From M3007 sp046329435 (lineage in GTDB: Bacteria; Bacteroidota; Bacteroidia; Chitinophagales; Saprospiraceae), in assembly GCA_046329435.1 (NCBI GenBank), contig JAXLUR010000007.1, positions 310,001-374,000 of the forward strand: 64,000 bases of DNA, read 5' to 3'. Shown here piece after piece: positions 50,507-57,796 of this stretch (within the stretch, counting starts at the first letter, position 1; each line of letters begins with the position of its first letter). The notes under the pieces were generated by a model that did not search any database, had not been told where the DNA came from, and saw nothing but the letters and a program-made list of their open reading frames with translations. The position numbers and the translations under genes were made by a program.

Positions 50507-50540
50507 AAAATTCCCCGGCCTTCCTTTGAAGACCGGGGGA
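50507..50540 (-). terminator. Intrinsic terminator of the sialidase-like gene
   Basis: On the minus strand TCCCCCGG pairs with CCGGGGA (one bulge), followed by ATTTTTAC. It lies about 65 bases past the 50606-54232 gene and may also slow transcription from paaZ. Confidence 0.65.
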
Positions 50541-50605
50541 TACTATGGATTGCTTCTAGTCATCTCCAATCAAAGGTTTTTTATCAAAAAGGTGCGCCGC
50601 AGTCG

Positions 50606-53600
50606 TTAATCGATAAAGAATACCTGCCCCGAGCCTTCCGGCTTGCCTTCTGCGCTTTCAATGCGGTAGAAATAAATGCCTTGCGGCAGATTCCCGCGCT
50701 CGATCAGGGCGGAAGGCCCGTTTGCCCTGAACTGGCGCAGCGCCACCCCGCGACCGTCGGTAAGCACGACGCGCGCATTGCGGAAAGGCATTTGCAAGGC
50801 CTGTAAAACAACCTGATCCCGGGCAGGATTCGGCGAGGCCAATACCTGTTGGCCGGGATCGGGTAAAACGGGTGTTTTTTGACCGACGACAAAGGGCGAT
50901 TCGCCCACCGTGTGCAGGGTCTGGTTGGTGACCACCGGCTCGTTGAAGTCGAAGTAGATCAGGGCTTTGTTCAAAATCTGGGTACCCAGGGCCAGTTCGG
51001 GCTGCTGCCGAATGCGGAAACTGACAAATCCGTGGGAAGCCGGTTCGTTCACATTGCTGTCGGGCAGCATGATGTTGGCAAAGGTGAACTGCAGCGCCCC
51101 CTCTCCGCTCAACGACCAGGTGTACGGGTGCGATGCCGCGCCGACTTGCACGCTGGAGGCGTCGAGCCAGGCGGAAAGCGTGTCGCGGATGATGACGGTG
51201 AAGGCGGTGTCGTTGCCCGTGTTTTGAAAGCGGACCAGGTATTCGATCTCCTGCCCCCGGCGGATGTAATGTTCGGCGCTGGAACCGATCGGGAAACCCT
51301 GCTTGTCGTTCGGGTCATAGGAGGCGGTATTCTCCACACATTCGCGGTCGTTCGAGGGAGAAAAATTGTCGACCGGAAACTGGTTGACGTAACCCAGGCT
51401 GTTAAAACCGCCGCAGCCTTCCACAAAAGCGAGGGCCAGATTGGCCGGCGTGGCGAAGGGGTGCCCGGGCTCCTGCTCCGATTCGATGCGCCAGGTATGA
51501 CCGTCGGCCGGCTGGTCGATGTCGATTTCCTGCCCGGGTCCGTAAGACTGGTTGCCGGTCATCAATACTACGTCGTCCACGATGATGATGTAATCCAGCG
51601 CTGCCGACGGAATGTCGGTAATGTTTTTCAGGCTCAGGTGCACGACGGAATCCTGGCAGCTCGCGCTGGCTTGTATGGTGGCGCCCGACCAGTCGGGAAT
51701 CGAGCGGCAGAGCGTGTCCGGAAAAGCGTGCGCCGAGAAGCAGTGCGTTTGCCCCAATACGGTGGAATCGCAGTCGAGGTACACGACCAGCGAAAATTGC
51801 CCGCATTCCGTGGACCCCACATTGCCCAGCAGGAAGCGGTAAACGTTTTGCCCCTGATCCGCATACGGCACACTGGCCGATACCAGCTCGGCAAAAGGAT
51901 CGAGCGAAACCTCTACCCAGGCGCTGTCGGCCGGCTCGGAACCCTGGTTGCAATAGCTCACATACATGTTGTTGTTAAAACAGCGCCGCAGCGCCGGAAT
52001 GGCCAGATCCACCGTCATGAGCGGGCACCCTGAAGTGGAAATCATGGAGAAATCGTTGTCGTATTCCGCTGACAATACGCTGGCCTGCACGTCGACGATC
52101 CCTTCACAGGCGGCCCACCACCAGGGGTTGGGTAGTTGTGCCTCGAGTTGGTAGGCGCCGGTATCGACAAACATCTGGTAGTGCCCCTGGGGATCGGTAG
52201 TCGCCACGAAGGTGGAGGCCCCTCGGGCTTCCACGGTCCAGTTGGGCATCGGGTTCTGTGCGTCGGGCGTTGAACAATCGTCGTCGGCATCCTTGCGTAC
52301 GTAGCCGCGCAAATACGCCCCCTCTGTGGTCGGGTTTACCGTTCGGTACAAACCCAGGAAGGCGAAATTGGTGTACAGGTACTGGCCTGGCGACAGGGGT
52401 TGATCGAGCAGGTACCAGTTTTGGCCGAATGCCGGCAACGGCTGCCAGCTCAGGCCTTCGTCGATCGACCGGAATTGTTCATTAAGAATCATGTGCCCGG
52501 CGGCATTGAAATAAATGCTGCGCATGTCGGCGGGCAAAGTGTTGGGGTAAGCGACCCAATGCAATCCGATATCGTCGGAACGATAAAGCCGGTAGGTGCT
52601 GGCTCCTTCGTACATGACGATATAAATTACTCCGGCGGGGTCAATCAACAGCATGCCGGCGCTCAGGTTGTCCGGGGTGGATGGAAGACCAGGCACAGGA
52701 AGCCAGCTTTGCCCCTGATCGTCGGAATACCAGGGCCCCTCATCGTTCAATGCGATATTGTACCCGGTGGCAAAATAGCGGCCGGAAGGGTGGAAAGCTA
52801 TCTGGTTGAAATTGGAAATGGTTTCGCCGGCCGGCACGGTCCAGCTTTGCCCCACGTCGGCCGAGCGGTACATGCGCTGCGAAGCGCCGCTTTGCGCGGT
52901 TTTGGAATTGCAGAACAGGATGCCGTCGGGGCTGATCGCCGTTGCCCAGATGGTGACGCCGTTTGGCGGAGCGATGTTGGTCCAGGAATCGCCCAGGTCG
53001 TCGGACCAAAGCAGCGATTTCCCCTTGGTCGTCAGCAAATGCCCTTCCGGCGTTACATCAAAAGTCCGTTTGAGCGGGAAATAAGAGTGCAAATAGGGCT
53101 CGTTTTCATCCGTCAGTTTGGTCCATTGCGCTCCCCGGTCGTAGGTGCGGAAGAGGCCGTTGCGGGTCCAGGCAAAAATGGTGTCTTCCGACAGGAACTC
53201 CATTTGCCACACATGCGCCAGGTCGATGCCCGAGGAGGCAAATTGCCAGTTGGCGCCGTTGTCGGTTGAGCGGTAGAACGCATCGTTGATGTGGGCGAAA
53301 AGGCTGCCATCGGCCAGCCGTACCGGCAACAGGTAGTTGAGCGGGTGGGAGCTGGTGATTTGCTGCCAGTTGAGGCCGTCGTTGGTTGAACGATACAAAT
53401 CATTGTCACTGGTAACCAGCAACAGGGTTCCGTTGGCCAGTTCGACTGGCGAGGAATTGGCCGACGGCACACCGCTGATCATTTGCCAGCTCTGCCCGTT
53501 GTTGGCCGAACGGTAAACACCTCCATTCATGTAAAACATGGCGCCACTGCTGCTGACAAATAATTCCCCTCCGGCATTGCCCGGGTCGTCGATGGCCTGC

Positions 53601-54232
53601 CAGCTTTGGCCGTTATCGGAGGAGTAATAGGTGCCATTGAAGCCGCCCCTGATTGTGATGCCACCATTTTGCAACACGTGCATGTCTTCATAATTCAGGA
53701 TAGTGTAGGGCGCATTGAATACGGTTGTCCAGGTCGTGCCGCCATCGGTGGAACGATAAATTTTGTTGGCATTGAACGTGCGCCCGATCAGACTGCCATC
53801 GGGCGCTTCATACACCCGGTAAAAAATTAGGTTGGTTGCGATCAGGGTCCAGCTCGAGCCGCCGTCGGAAGAGCGGTAGAGGCTTCCTGGCGAGTAGTCA
53901 TTGGTTGAGTCGTTCGGAATCATCACGTTGAAATTGCCGCCGGGGCCGACATTGATAAAACTGCGTATCGGCTGCCCGTTCAGCATGGGCGTGATTTTTT
54001 CCCAATGCTGGCCCTGATCGTTCGACCGAAAAAGGGTGGTCGGCACGCCGGCAGTATGGCTGTATCCCCAGTCCATCGCAGTGTACAATGTCCCGTCCGA
54101 AGTCAGGGTAAATGACGTTGCGCCGAAAGCGCCGTAGGGCCCTGGCGCTTTCGTCCAGAAAGCATTGCCCTGCGCGGCGGCAAACCAGGCGTATCCGGTG
54201 AGAACGAGTAAAAGAAACGCGGCTTTTTTCAT
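50606..54232 (-). CDS. T9SS-secreted BNR-repeat propeller protein with DUF11-like module
   Basis: 1208 residues. After a signal peptide (MKKAAFLLLVLTGYAWFAAA) about eleven Asp-box (BNR) repeats of the form S/T-x-D-x-G-x-x-W run to about residue 640: YRSSDGGSSW, YRSTDGGTTW, YYSSDNGQSW, YRSANNGQSW and others, as in sialidase and photosystem-assembly-type propellers. The second half (about 650-1110) contains PNWTVEARG, a Cys-containing beta domain (YVSYCNQGSEPADSAWVEV, FPDTLC) and a DUF11-like segment (QEIEYLVRFQNTGNDTAF, IYFDFNEPVVTNQT). A T9SS sorting domain ends it (ASPNPARDQVVLQA, QGIYFYRI). No sialidase Arg triad is obvious, so enzymatic activity is not claimed. The 57797 gene shares the second half. 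Confidence 0.86.
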   Translation of the reverse strand: MKKAAFLLLVLTGYAWFAAAQGNAFWTKAPGPYGAFGATSFTLTSDGTLYTAMDWGYSHTAGVPTTLFRSNDQGQHWEKITPMLNGQPIRSFINVGPGGNFNVMIPNDSTNDYSPGSLYRSSDGGSSWTLIATNLIFYRVYEAPDGSLIGRTFNANKIYRSTDGGTTWTTVFNAPYTILNYEDMHVLQNGGITIRGGFNGTYYSSDNGQSWQAIDDPGNAGGELFVSSSGAMFYMNGGVYRSANNGQSWQMISGVPSANSSPVELANGTLLLVTSDNDLYRSTNDGLNWQQITSSHPLNYLLPVRLADGSLFAHINDAFYRSTDNGANWQFASSGIDLAHVWQMEFLSEDTIFAWTRNGLFRTYDRGAQWTKLTDENEPYLHSYFPLKRTFDVTPEGHLLTTKGKSLLWSDDLGDSWTNIAPPNGVTIWATAISPDGILFCNSKTAQSGASQRMYRSADVGQSWTVPAGETISNFNQIAFHPSGRYFATGYNIALNDEGPWYSDDQGQSWLPVPGLPSTPDNLSAGMLLIDPAGVIYIVMYEGASTYRLYRSDDIGLHWVAYPNTLPADMRSIYFNAAGHMILNEQFRSIDEGLSWQPLPAFGQNWYLLDQPLSPGQYLYTNFAFLGLYRTVNPTTEGAYLRGYVRKDADDDCSTPDAQNPMPNWTVEARGASTFVATTDPQGHYQMFVDTGAYQLEAQLPNPWWWAACEGIVDVQASVLSAEYDNDFSMISTSGCPLMTVDLAIPALRRCFNNNMYVSYCNQGSEPADSAWVEVSLDPFAELVSASVPYADQGQNVYRFLLGNVGSTECGQFSLVVYLDCDSTVLGQTHCFSAHAFPDTLCRSIPDWSGATIQASASCQDSVVHLSLKNITDIPSAALDYIIIVDDVVLMTGNQSYGPGQEIDIDQPADGHTWRIESEQEPGHPFATPANLALAFVEGCGGFNSLGYVNQFPVDNFSPSNDRECVENTASYDPNDKQGFPIGSSAEHYIRRGQEIEYLVRFQNTGNDTAFTVIIRDTLSAWLDASSVQVGAASHPYTWSLSGEGALQFTFANIMLPDSNVNEPASHGFVSFRIRQQPELALGTQILNKALIYFDFNEPVVTNQTLHTVGESPFVVGQKTPVLPDPGQQVLASPNPARDQVVLQALQMPFRNARVVLTDGRGVALRQFRANGPSALIERGNLPQGIYFYRIESAEGKPEGSGQVFFID

Positions 54233-54392
54233 GGCTGGATTTTCTTGTTCATGTGATCTGGGTCAAAGGTGCCGTCTCCATTTCTTATCGGAAAATACAA
54301 AAAAGCGGATTTGTCGAGGTTTTAAATAATTTAAAATGTTGATAATCAAATTTTAATAAAAAATTTTGTCGAAAAATTCATTGCTTTGCCGA
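54233..54392. other. AT-rich divergent promoter region
   Basis: Spacer between the BNR protein gene and the 54393 gene. It is much richer in A and T than its surroundings (54300-54365) and holds the near-palindrome TTTTAAAT-A-ATTTAAAA. On the plus strand TTGCTTTG (one base off the -7 consensus) ends about five bases before the 54393 ATG; on the minus strand CACCTTTG (54264-54271) is a similar match. Confidence 0.4.
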
Positions 54393-55796
54393 ATGGAAAA
54401 TACCCTTCTGCGCGTGTTTCGGCAGCTTGGTCCGCAGGAACGCCGGCAAGTGGCCGGGCTGGCCCGCTGCGAATATTTCAACCGCCGGCAGGAAGTGACC
54501 CGGCTTTGCGAGTACCTCATCCGGCACATCGACGGGAAAAAAAGGGAGGCCCTGCGCCCCGAGCAGTTGTTTGCCGCCGCCTTGCCTGGCCAGCCCTACG
54601 ACAACCGTCAGTTGCGGCACCTGCAATCGTATCTGCTCGATCTGATCCGGCAATTCCTGACCCTGGAAGAACTCGGCAACGCACCGCAGGAACAACAACC
54701 CCTGCTGCTGCGCGCGCTCCGCCGCCGGGGCATCGATGATTTTTTTCAAAAAACGCGCGCAGCCAGCCTCAATGTCGCCGAACGAAACGGCCTGCGCGAT
54801 GCCCGTTACCATTTTCAGCAATACCAGCTCCATCAGGAAAGCCTGGAGCAAGCCACCCGCCACGAGCGCTCCGCCCGCCTCAATTTTCAACCCCTGCCCG
54901 ATGAACTGACGATCTTTTACGTCTCCGAAATGCTGCGCCATGCCTGCGTTGCTTCTATGCACGAGGCTGTGGCCGGCCAGGCCTACCGCCTCAGGCTGAT
55001 CGAGGCCATATTGGAGGTGGTGGAGCAGGATGCTCTGCTGGGTATCCCGGCCATCGCCGTGTATTACCATGCCTACCAGATGCTGCGACAACCCGACGAC
55101 AATACCCCTTTCGATGCTTTTTGCCAAAACCTGAACGAACACGTCGAACGCTTTTCCGCCGACGAGCAACGCGGCCTGTATCTTCTGGCCATCAACGGCT
55201 GCATCCGACGGATGAACGCCGGCAAACGCGAATACGTCGGGGTGGCCCTGGGTTTTTACCGCGAAGCGCTGGAGCGCGGCCTGCTCATGGAAAACGGCGT
55301 TTTGACTGGTTTTAATTACAAAAATATCATCCGCCTGGCCGTGGCTTCGAGGGAAAATGACTGGGCCGAAGCGTTTCTGGATGCTTACCGGACGGCCCTT
55401 CACCCCCGCGAACGCGACAATATTTACCGCTACAACCTGGCTTTTCTTCACTTCCAGCAGCAAGACTACGCCCGGGCCATGCCGTTACTGCAACAGGTGG
55501 ACCTGGAAGACCCGCTCAACAACCTCGATGCGCGCCGCATGCTGCTGCGCATCTACTATGAACTGGGCGAATGGCAGGCGCTCGACTCCCTTTTACAGAG
55601 TTTTGGCGCTTATCTTCGCCGCCAGAAAAACCTCGGCTACCACCGCCAGACCAACGAACGACTGCTGTATTTTACCAAAAAACTGATGGACCTCCCGCGC
55701 TCCGACCGCAGCGCACGCGAACAACTGCGCAACGAACTGGAACAAACGTCCGACGTGGCCGAACGCGCCTGGCTGCTTCAAAACTTGCAATCATGA
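54393..55796 (+). CDS. Lineage-specific helical-repeat protein, copy A of a paralog pair
   Basis: 467 residues from MENTLL, the start shared with its paralog at 56219-57616. No signal peptide or membrane segment. The protein is helical throughout, apparently TPR-like in the C-terminal half (YNLAFLHFQQQDYARAMPLLQ, LLRIYYELGEWQALDSLLQ). Blocks shared with the paralog include LLAINGCIRRMNAGK, the DW-A-E-x-F segment, LRRQKNLGYHRQTN, FTKKL and VAERAWLLQ. I do not recognise the family; it seems to be a Saprospiria-type cytosolic protein. It overlaps the start of the membrane protein gene by four bases (ATGA). The earlier in-frame codon adds nine unconserved residues. Confidence 0.75.
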   Translation: MENTLLRVFRQLGPQERRQVAGLARCEYFNRRQEVTRLCEYLIRHIDGKKREALRPEQLFAAALPGQPYDNRQLRHLQSYLLDLIRQFLTLEELGNAPQEQQPLLLRALRRRGIDDFFQKTRAASLNVAERNGLRDARYHFQQYQLHQESLEQATRHERSARLNFQPLPDELTIFYVSEMLRHACVASMHEAVAGQAYRLRLIEAILEVVEQDALLGIPAIAVYYHAYQMLRQPDDNTPFDAFCQNLNEHVERFSADEQRGLYLLAINGCIRRMNAGKREYVGVALGFYREALERGLLMENGVLTGFNYKNIIRLAVASRENDWAEAFLDAYRTALHPRERDNIYRYNLAFLHFQQQDYARAMPLLQQVDLEDPLNNLDARRMLLRIYYELGEWQALDSLLQSFGAYLRRQKNLGYHRQTNERLLYFTKKLMDLPRSDRSAREQLRNELEQTSDVAERAWLLQNLQS

Positions 55797-56224
55797 ATAC
55801 ACAGGAAGAACTTTTTCAAAACTGGTTTCGACGCCTTCAGGTGATTTACTTCGCCTTGCTTTCCGGCCTTTTTCTACTCACCGCGGTATTGCATTTCACC
55901 CTTCCTCCGCTGACCGAATCTGTCGGGTCGCCCTACATTTTTATCGGACTCATGGCGGTGCTGGTCATTGCCGGGTATGCCATTTTTCGCAAAAAAACAG
56001 CAGAAGTGGCCTCGTTTACGGCCGCTAACGACCGCATGAACAACTATTTCACGGCTTTTCTCATACAGGTTGCCTTGTTTGAGGCGGCGGTGCTGATCGG
56101 CCTGGTCGTTTATCATTTCGTTTGCAACGATCGCGCTGTTTATATCGCCACCATGGCCGGTCTGCTCAATTTTCTGTCCCGGCTTCCCCGGCGCGCCCAG
56201 GTAGCTGCCCTCCTTGGTTTATAA
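55793..56224 (+). CDS. Four-span membrane protein of unknown function
   Basis: 143 residues. A short polar N-terminus (MNTQEELFQNWFRR) is followed by four hydrophobic segments at about 18-36, 49-66, 85-106 and 110-128, with both ends expected inside. It ends in a basic segment (RLPRRAQVAALLGL). I do not recognise a named family. The start overlaps the stop of the 54393 gene (ATGA), so the pair is translationally coupled, and its stop overlaps the convergent 56219 gene by six bases. The close packing suggests that this protein and the helical-repeat protein work together. Confidence 0.72.
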   Translation: MNTQEELFQNWFRRLQVIYFALLSGLFLLTAVLHFTLPPLTESVGSPYIFIGLMAVLVIAGYAIFRKKTAEVASFTAANDRMNNYFTAFLIQVALFEAAVLIGLVVYHFVCNDRAVYIATMAGLLNFLSRLPRRAQVAALLGL

Positions 56225-57616
56225 CATTCCGAGCAGCCATTCTTTTTCGGCTACGGCGGCCGTGTCTTCCACCTCCCTGCGGAGGGTGGCCACGGCATTT
56301 TTGTCGTAACGGTTCAGTTCGAGGAGTTTTTGGGTAAAAAAGACCGTGTTGAGGTAGTTGGTGCGGTGATAACCCAGCATTTTTTTACGGCGGATGAATG
56401 CGCCGAATGCTTTCAAATGGGACTCCAGCAGGTCGTACTCGCCCAGTTCGTAAAAGATTTTCAATTGCAGGGTTTTGGCGGCGAGGCTGAGGGGGAGGTC
56501 TTTATAATCGGTTTTTTGCAGCAATTGCAGGGCATTGCCGCGCGCCTGGCGCTGGTACTCGAGCCGTGCGAGGTTAAAACTGAACAGGCTTTCCCGGTGA
56601 GCCTCCGGCAGATAGTCGCGGTAGTCGTGAATGAAACGCTCCGCCCAGTCGAGCTCCTGCAGGGCCATGCCGCTGGTTGCGGCGTTGAGGTAGGTGTAGC
56701 GCGAGAGCACCCCGTCGGTGAGGAAGTATTTTCGTTCGAGCCCGGCCTGGTAAAAATCAAACTGTTCGCGCAGGTAGGCTGAATTGCCGGCGTTGTATTG
56801 CCGGATGCAAAAATTGATGGCAAGGATAAAAAGGTCGCGTCTTTCCTCGGCCGGGAACAGCCGGTCGTGGGTCAGTAGCAGGTTTTTAAATTGTTGAAAA
56901 TGAGCGTGTTCTGACGCTTCGGTCAGGGCCCGATAGCAGTAGTAATACAGTGCGACAGCGGGGATTTCCAGCGCTCCCGAGCGCTCGGCATATTCGAGGG
57001 CGGCATCGAGCAGTCCGAAATCGTAGCGGGTATTGGCCACGGCCTGGTGGGAGAGCATAAAGCACGAATGCCAGAGTTTCTGGGTGAGAAAAGCGAGGTC
57101 GAGGTGGTTGGAGAGTTGCTGGAAATCGATGGCGTCTGTGAGTTGCCCGGCCACGGCTATACGGTTGACTTCCAGCGCGGTGCGGTATTGTTCTTCATAA
57201 AAATCGACGTTGCGGAGGGGCTGCCGCAGCCTTGCTTCTTCTGCCTCGGCGAGGGCCAGGCGCGCCATTTCGGGCAGGCGGCGGTTCTGAAAGGCTCTTG
57301 CGACCCGGCGTTGTACGGCAGGCGTGTCGTCGAGAAAATCCTGAATGGCCAGGAAGCGGGCGGCCAGTTTGTACAAATGGCTCATGGCCAGCCGCACGCG
57401 GTGGTCGTCGGGTGCGCCCGCGCCGAAGATGCGGCGGTAGGCGGCCTGTTTTTCGGGCGCATCCTGGCCTGTTTTCAGTGTTTTTTCGAGCAAATCAAAC
57501 AGCGCGAGCGCTTCCCGGCGCTGGTTGAAAAAAGGCGTGCCGAGAAATTTTTTGAAATTGCGCAACTCGACCGGGCTGAAACTGCGCAGCAAACGCAAAA
57601 GTCGGCTGTTTTCCAT
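56219..57616 (-). CDS. Lineage-specific helical-repeat protein, copy B of a paralog pair
   Basis: 465 residues. It lines up along its whole length with the 54393 protein: MENSRLLRLLRSFSP at the start, PFFNQRREAL, LAINFCIRQYNAGN, ELDWAERFIHDYR, IFYELGEYDLLESHLKAFGAF, LGYHRTNYLN and VAEKEWLLGML at the end. Copy A is shorter or different between about 100 and 180. It is likely cytosolic and TPR-like. The gene converges on the coupled copy A/membrane protein unit and overlaps the latter by six bases. Function unknown; a scaffold or a regulator is possible, but nothing shows a catalytic motif. Confidence 0.75.
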   Translation of the reverse strand: MENSRLLRLLRSFSPVELRNFKKFLGTPFFNQRREALALFDLLEKTLKTGQDAPEKQAAYRRIFGAGAPDDHRVRLAMSHLYKLAARFLAIQDFLDDTPAVQRRVARAFQNRRLPEMARLALAEAEEARLRQPLRNVDFYEEQYRTALEVNRIAVAGQLTDAIDFQQLSNHLDLAFLTQKLWHSCFMLSHQAVANTRYDFGLLDAALEYAERSGALEIPAVALYYYCYRALTEASEHAHFQQFKNLLLTHDRLFPAEERRDLFILAINFCIRQYNAGNSAYLREQFDFYQAGLERKYFLTDGVLSRYTYLNAATSGMALQELDWAERFIHDYRDYLPEAHRESLFSFNLARLEYQRQARGNALQLLQKTDYKDLPLSLAAKTLQLKIFYELGEYDLLESHLKAFGAFIRRKKMLGYHRTNYLNTVFFTQKLLELNRYDKNAVATLRREVEDTAAVAEKEWLLGML

Positions 57617-57728
57617 ACGGGAATTTGACAGTTTTTAGGAGACAAAAATAATTTATTAAAAAATTGAAAAACAAATAATTATATCAAAAATTGATTTAAA
57701 AAAATTGTTACAAAGTTTCAATTTTGTT
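57617..57728. other. AT-rich upstream region of copy B
   Basis: Very AT-rich spacer (long A and T runs, 57640-57720) in a GC-rich neighbourhood, shared as upstream DNA by the divergent 56219 and 57797 genes. No coding signal. Confidence 0.4.
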
Positions 57729-57760
57729 TTTGATCCCGAGACGGCATCGACTCACTTTTG
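57729..57760 (+). promoter_or_regulatory. Predicted promoter of the 57797 gene
   Basis: TTTG (57729-57732), 20 bases, then CACTTTTG (57753-57760), one base off TAnnTTTG. Transcription would start near 57766, after the earliest in-frame start codon, which supports the ATG at 57797. Confidence 0.5.
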
Positions 57761-57796
57761 TATCGTGAATCGAATGTTTCTTTACGACTAAATCCT

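Noticed and set aside
50606..54232. Calling the BNR-repeat protein an active sialidase
   Set aside because: Asp-box repeats alone are structural; I could not find the Arg triad or catalytic Tyr/Glu arrangement, so only the propeller is claimed.
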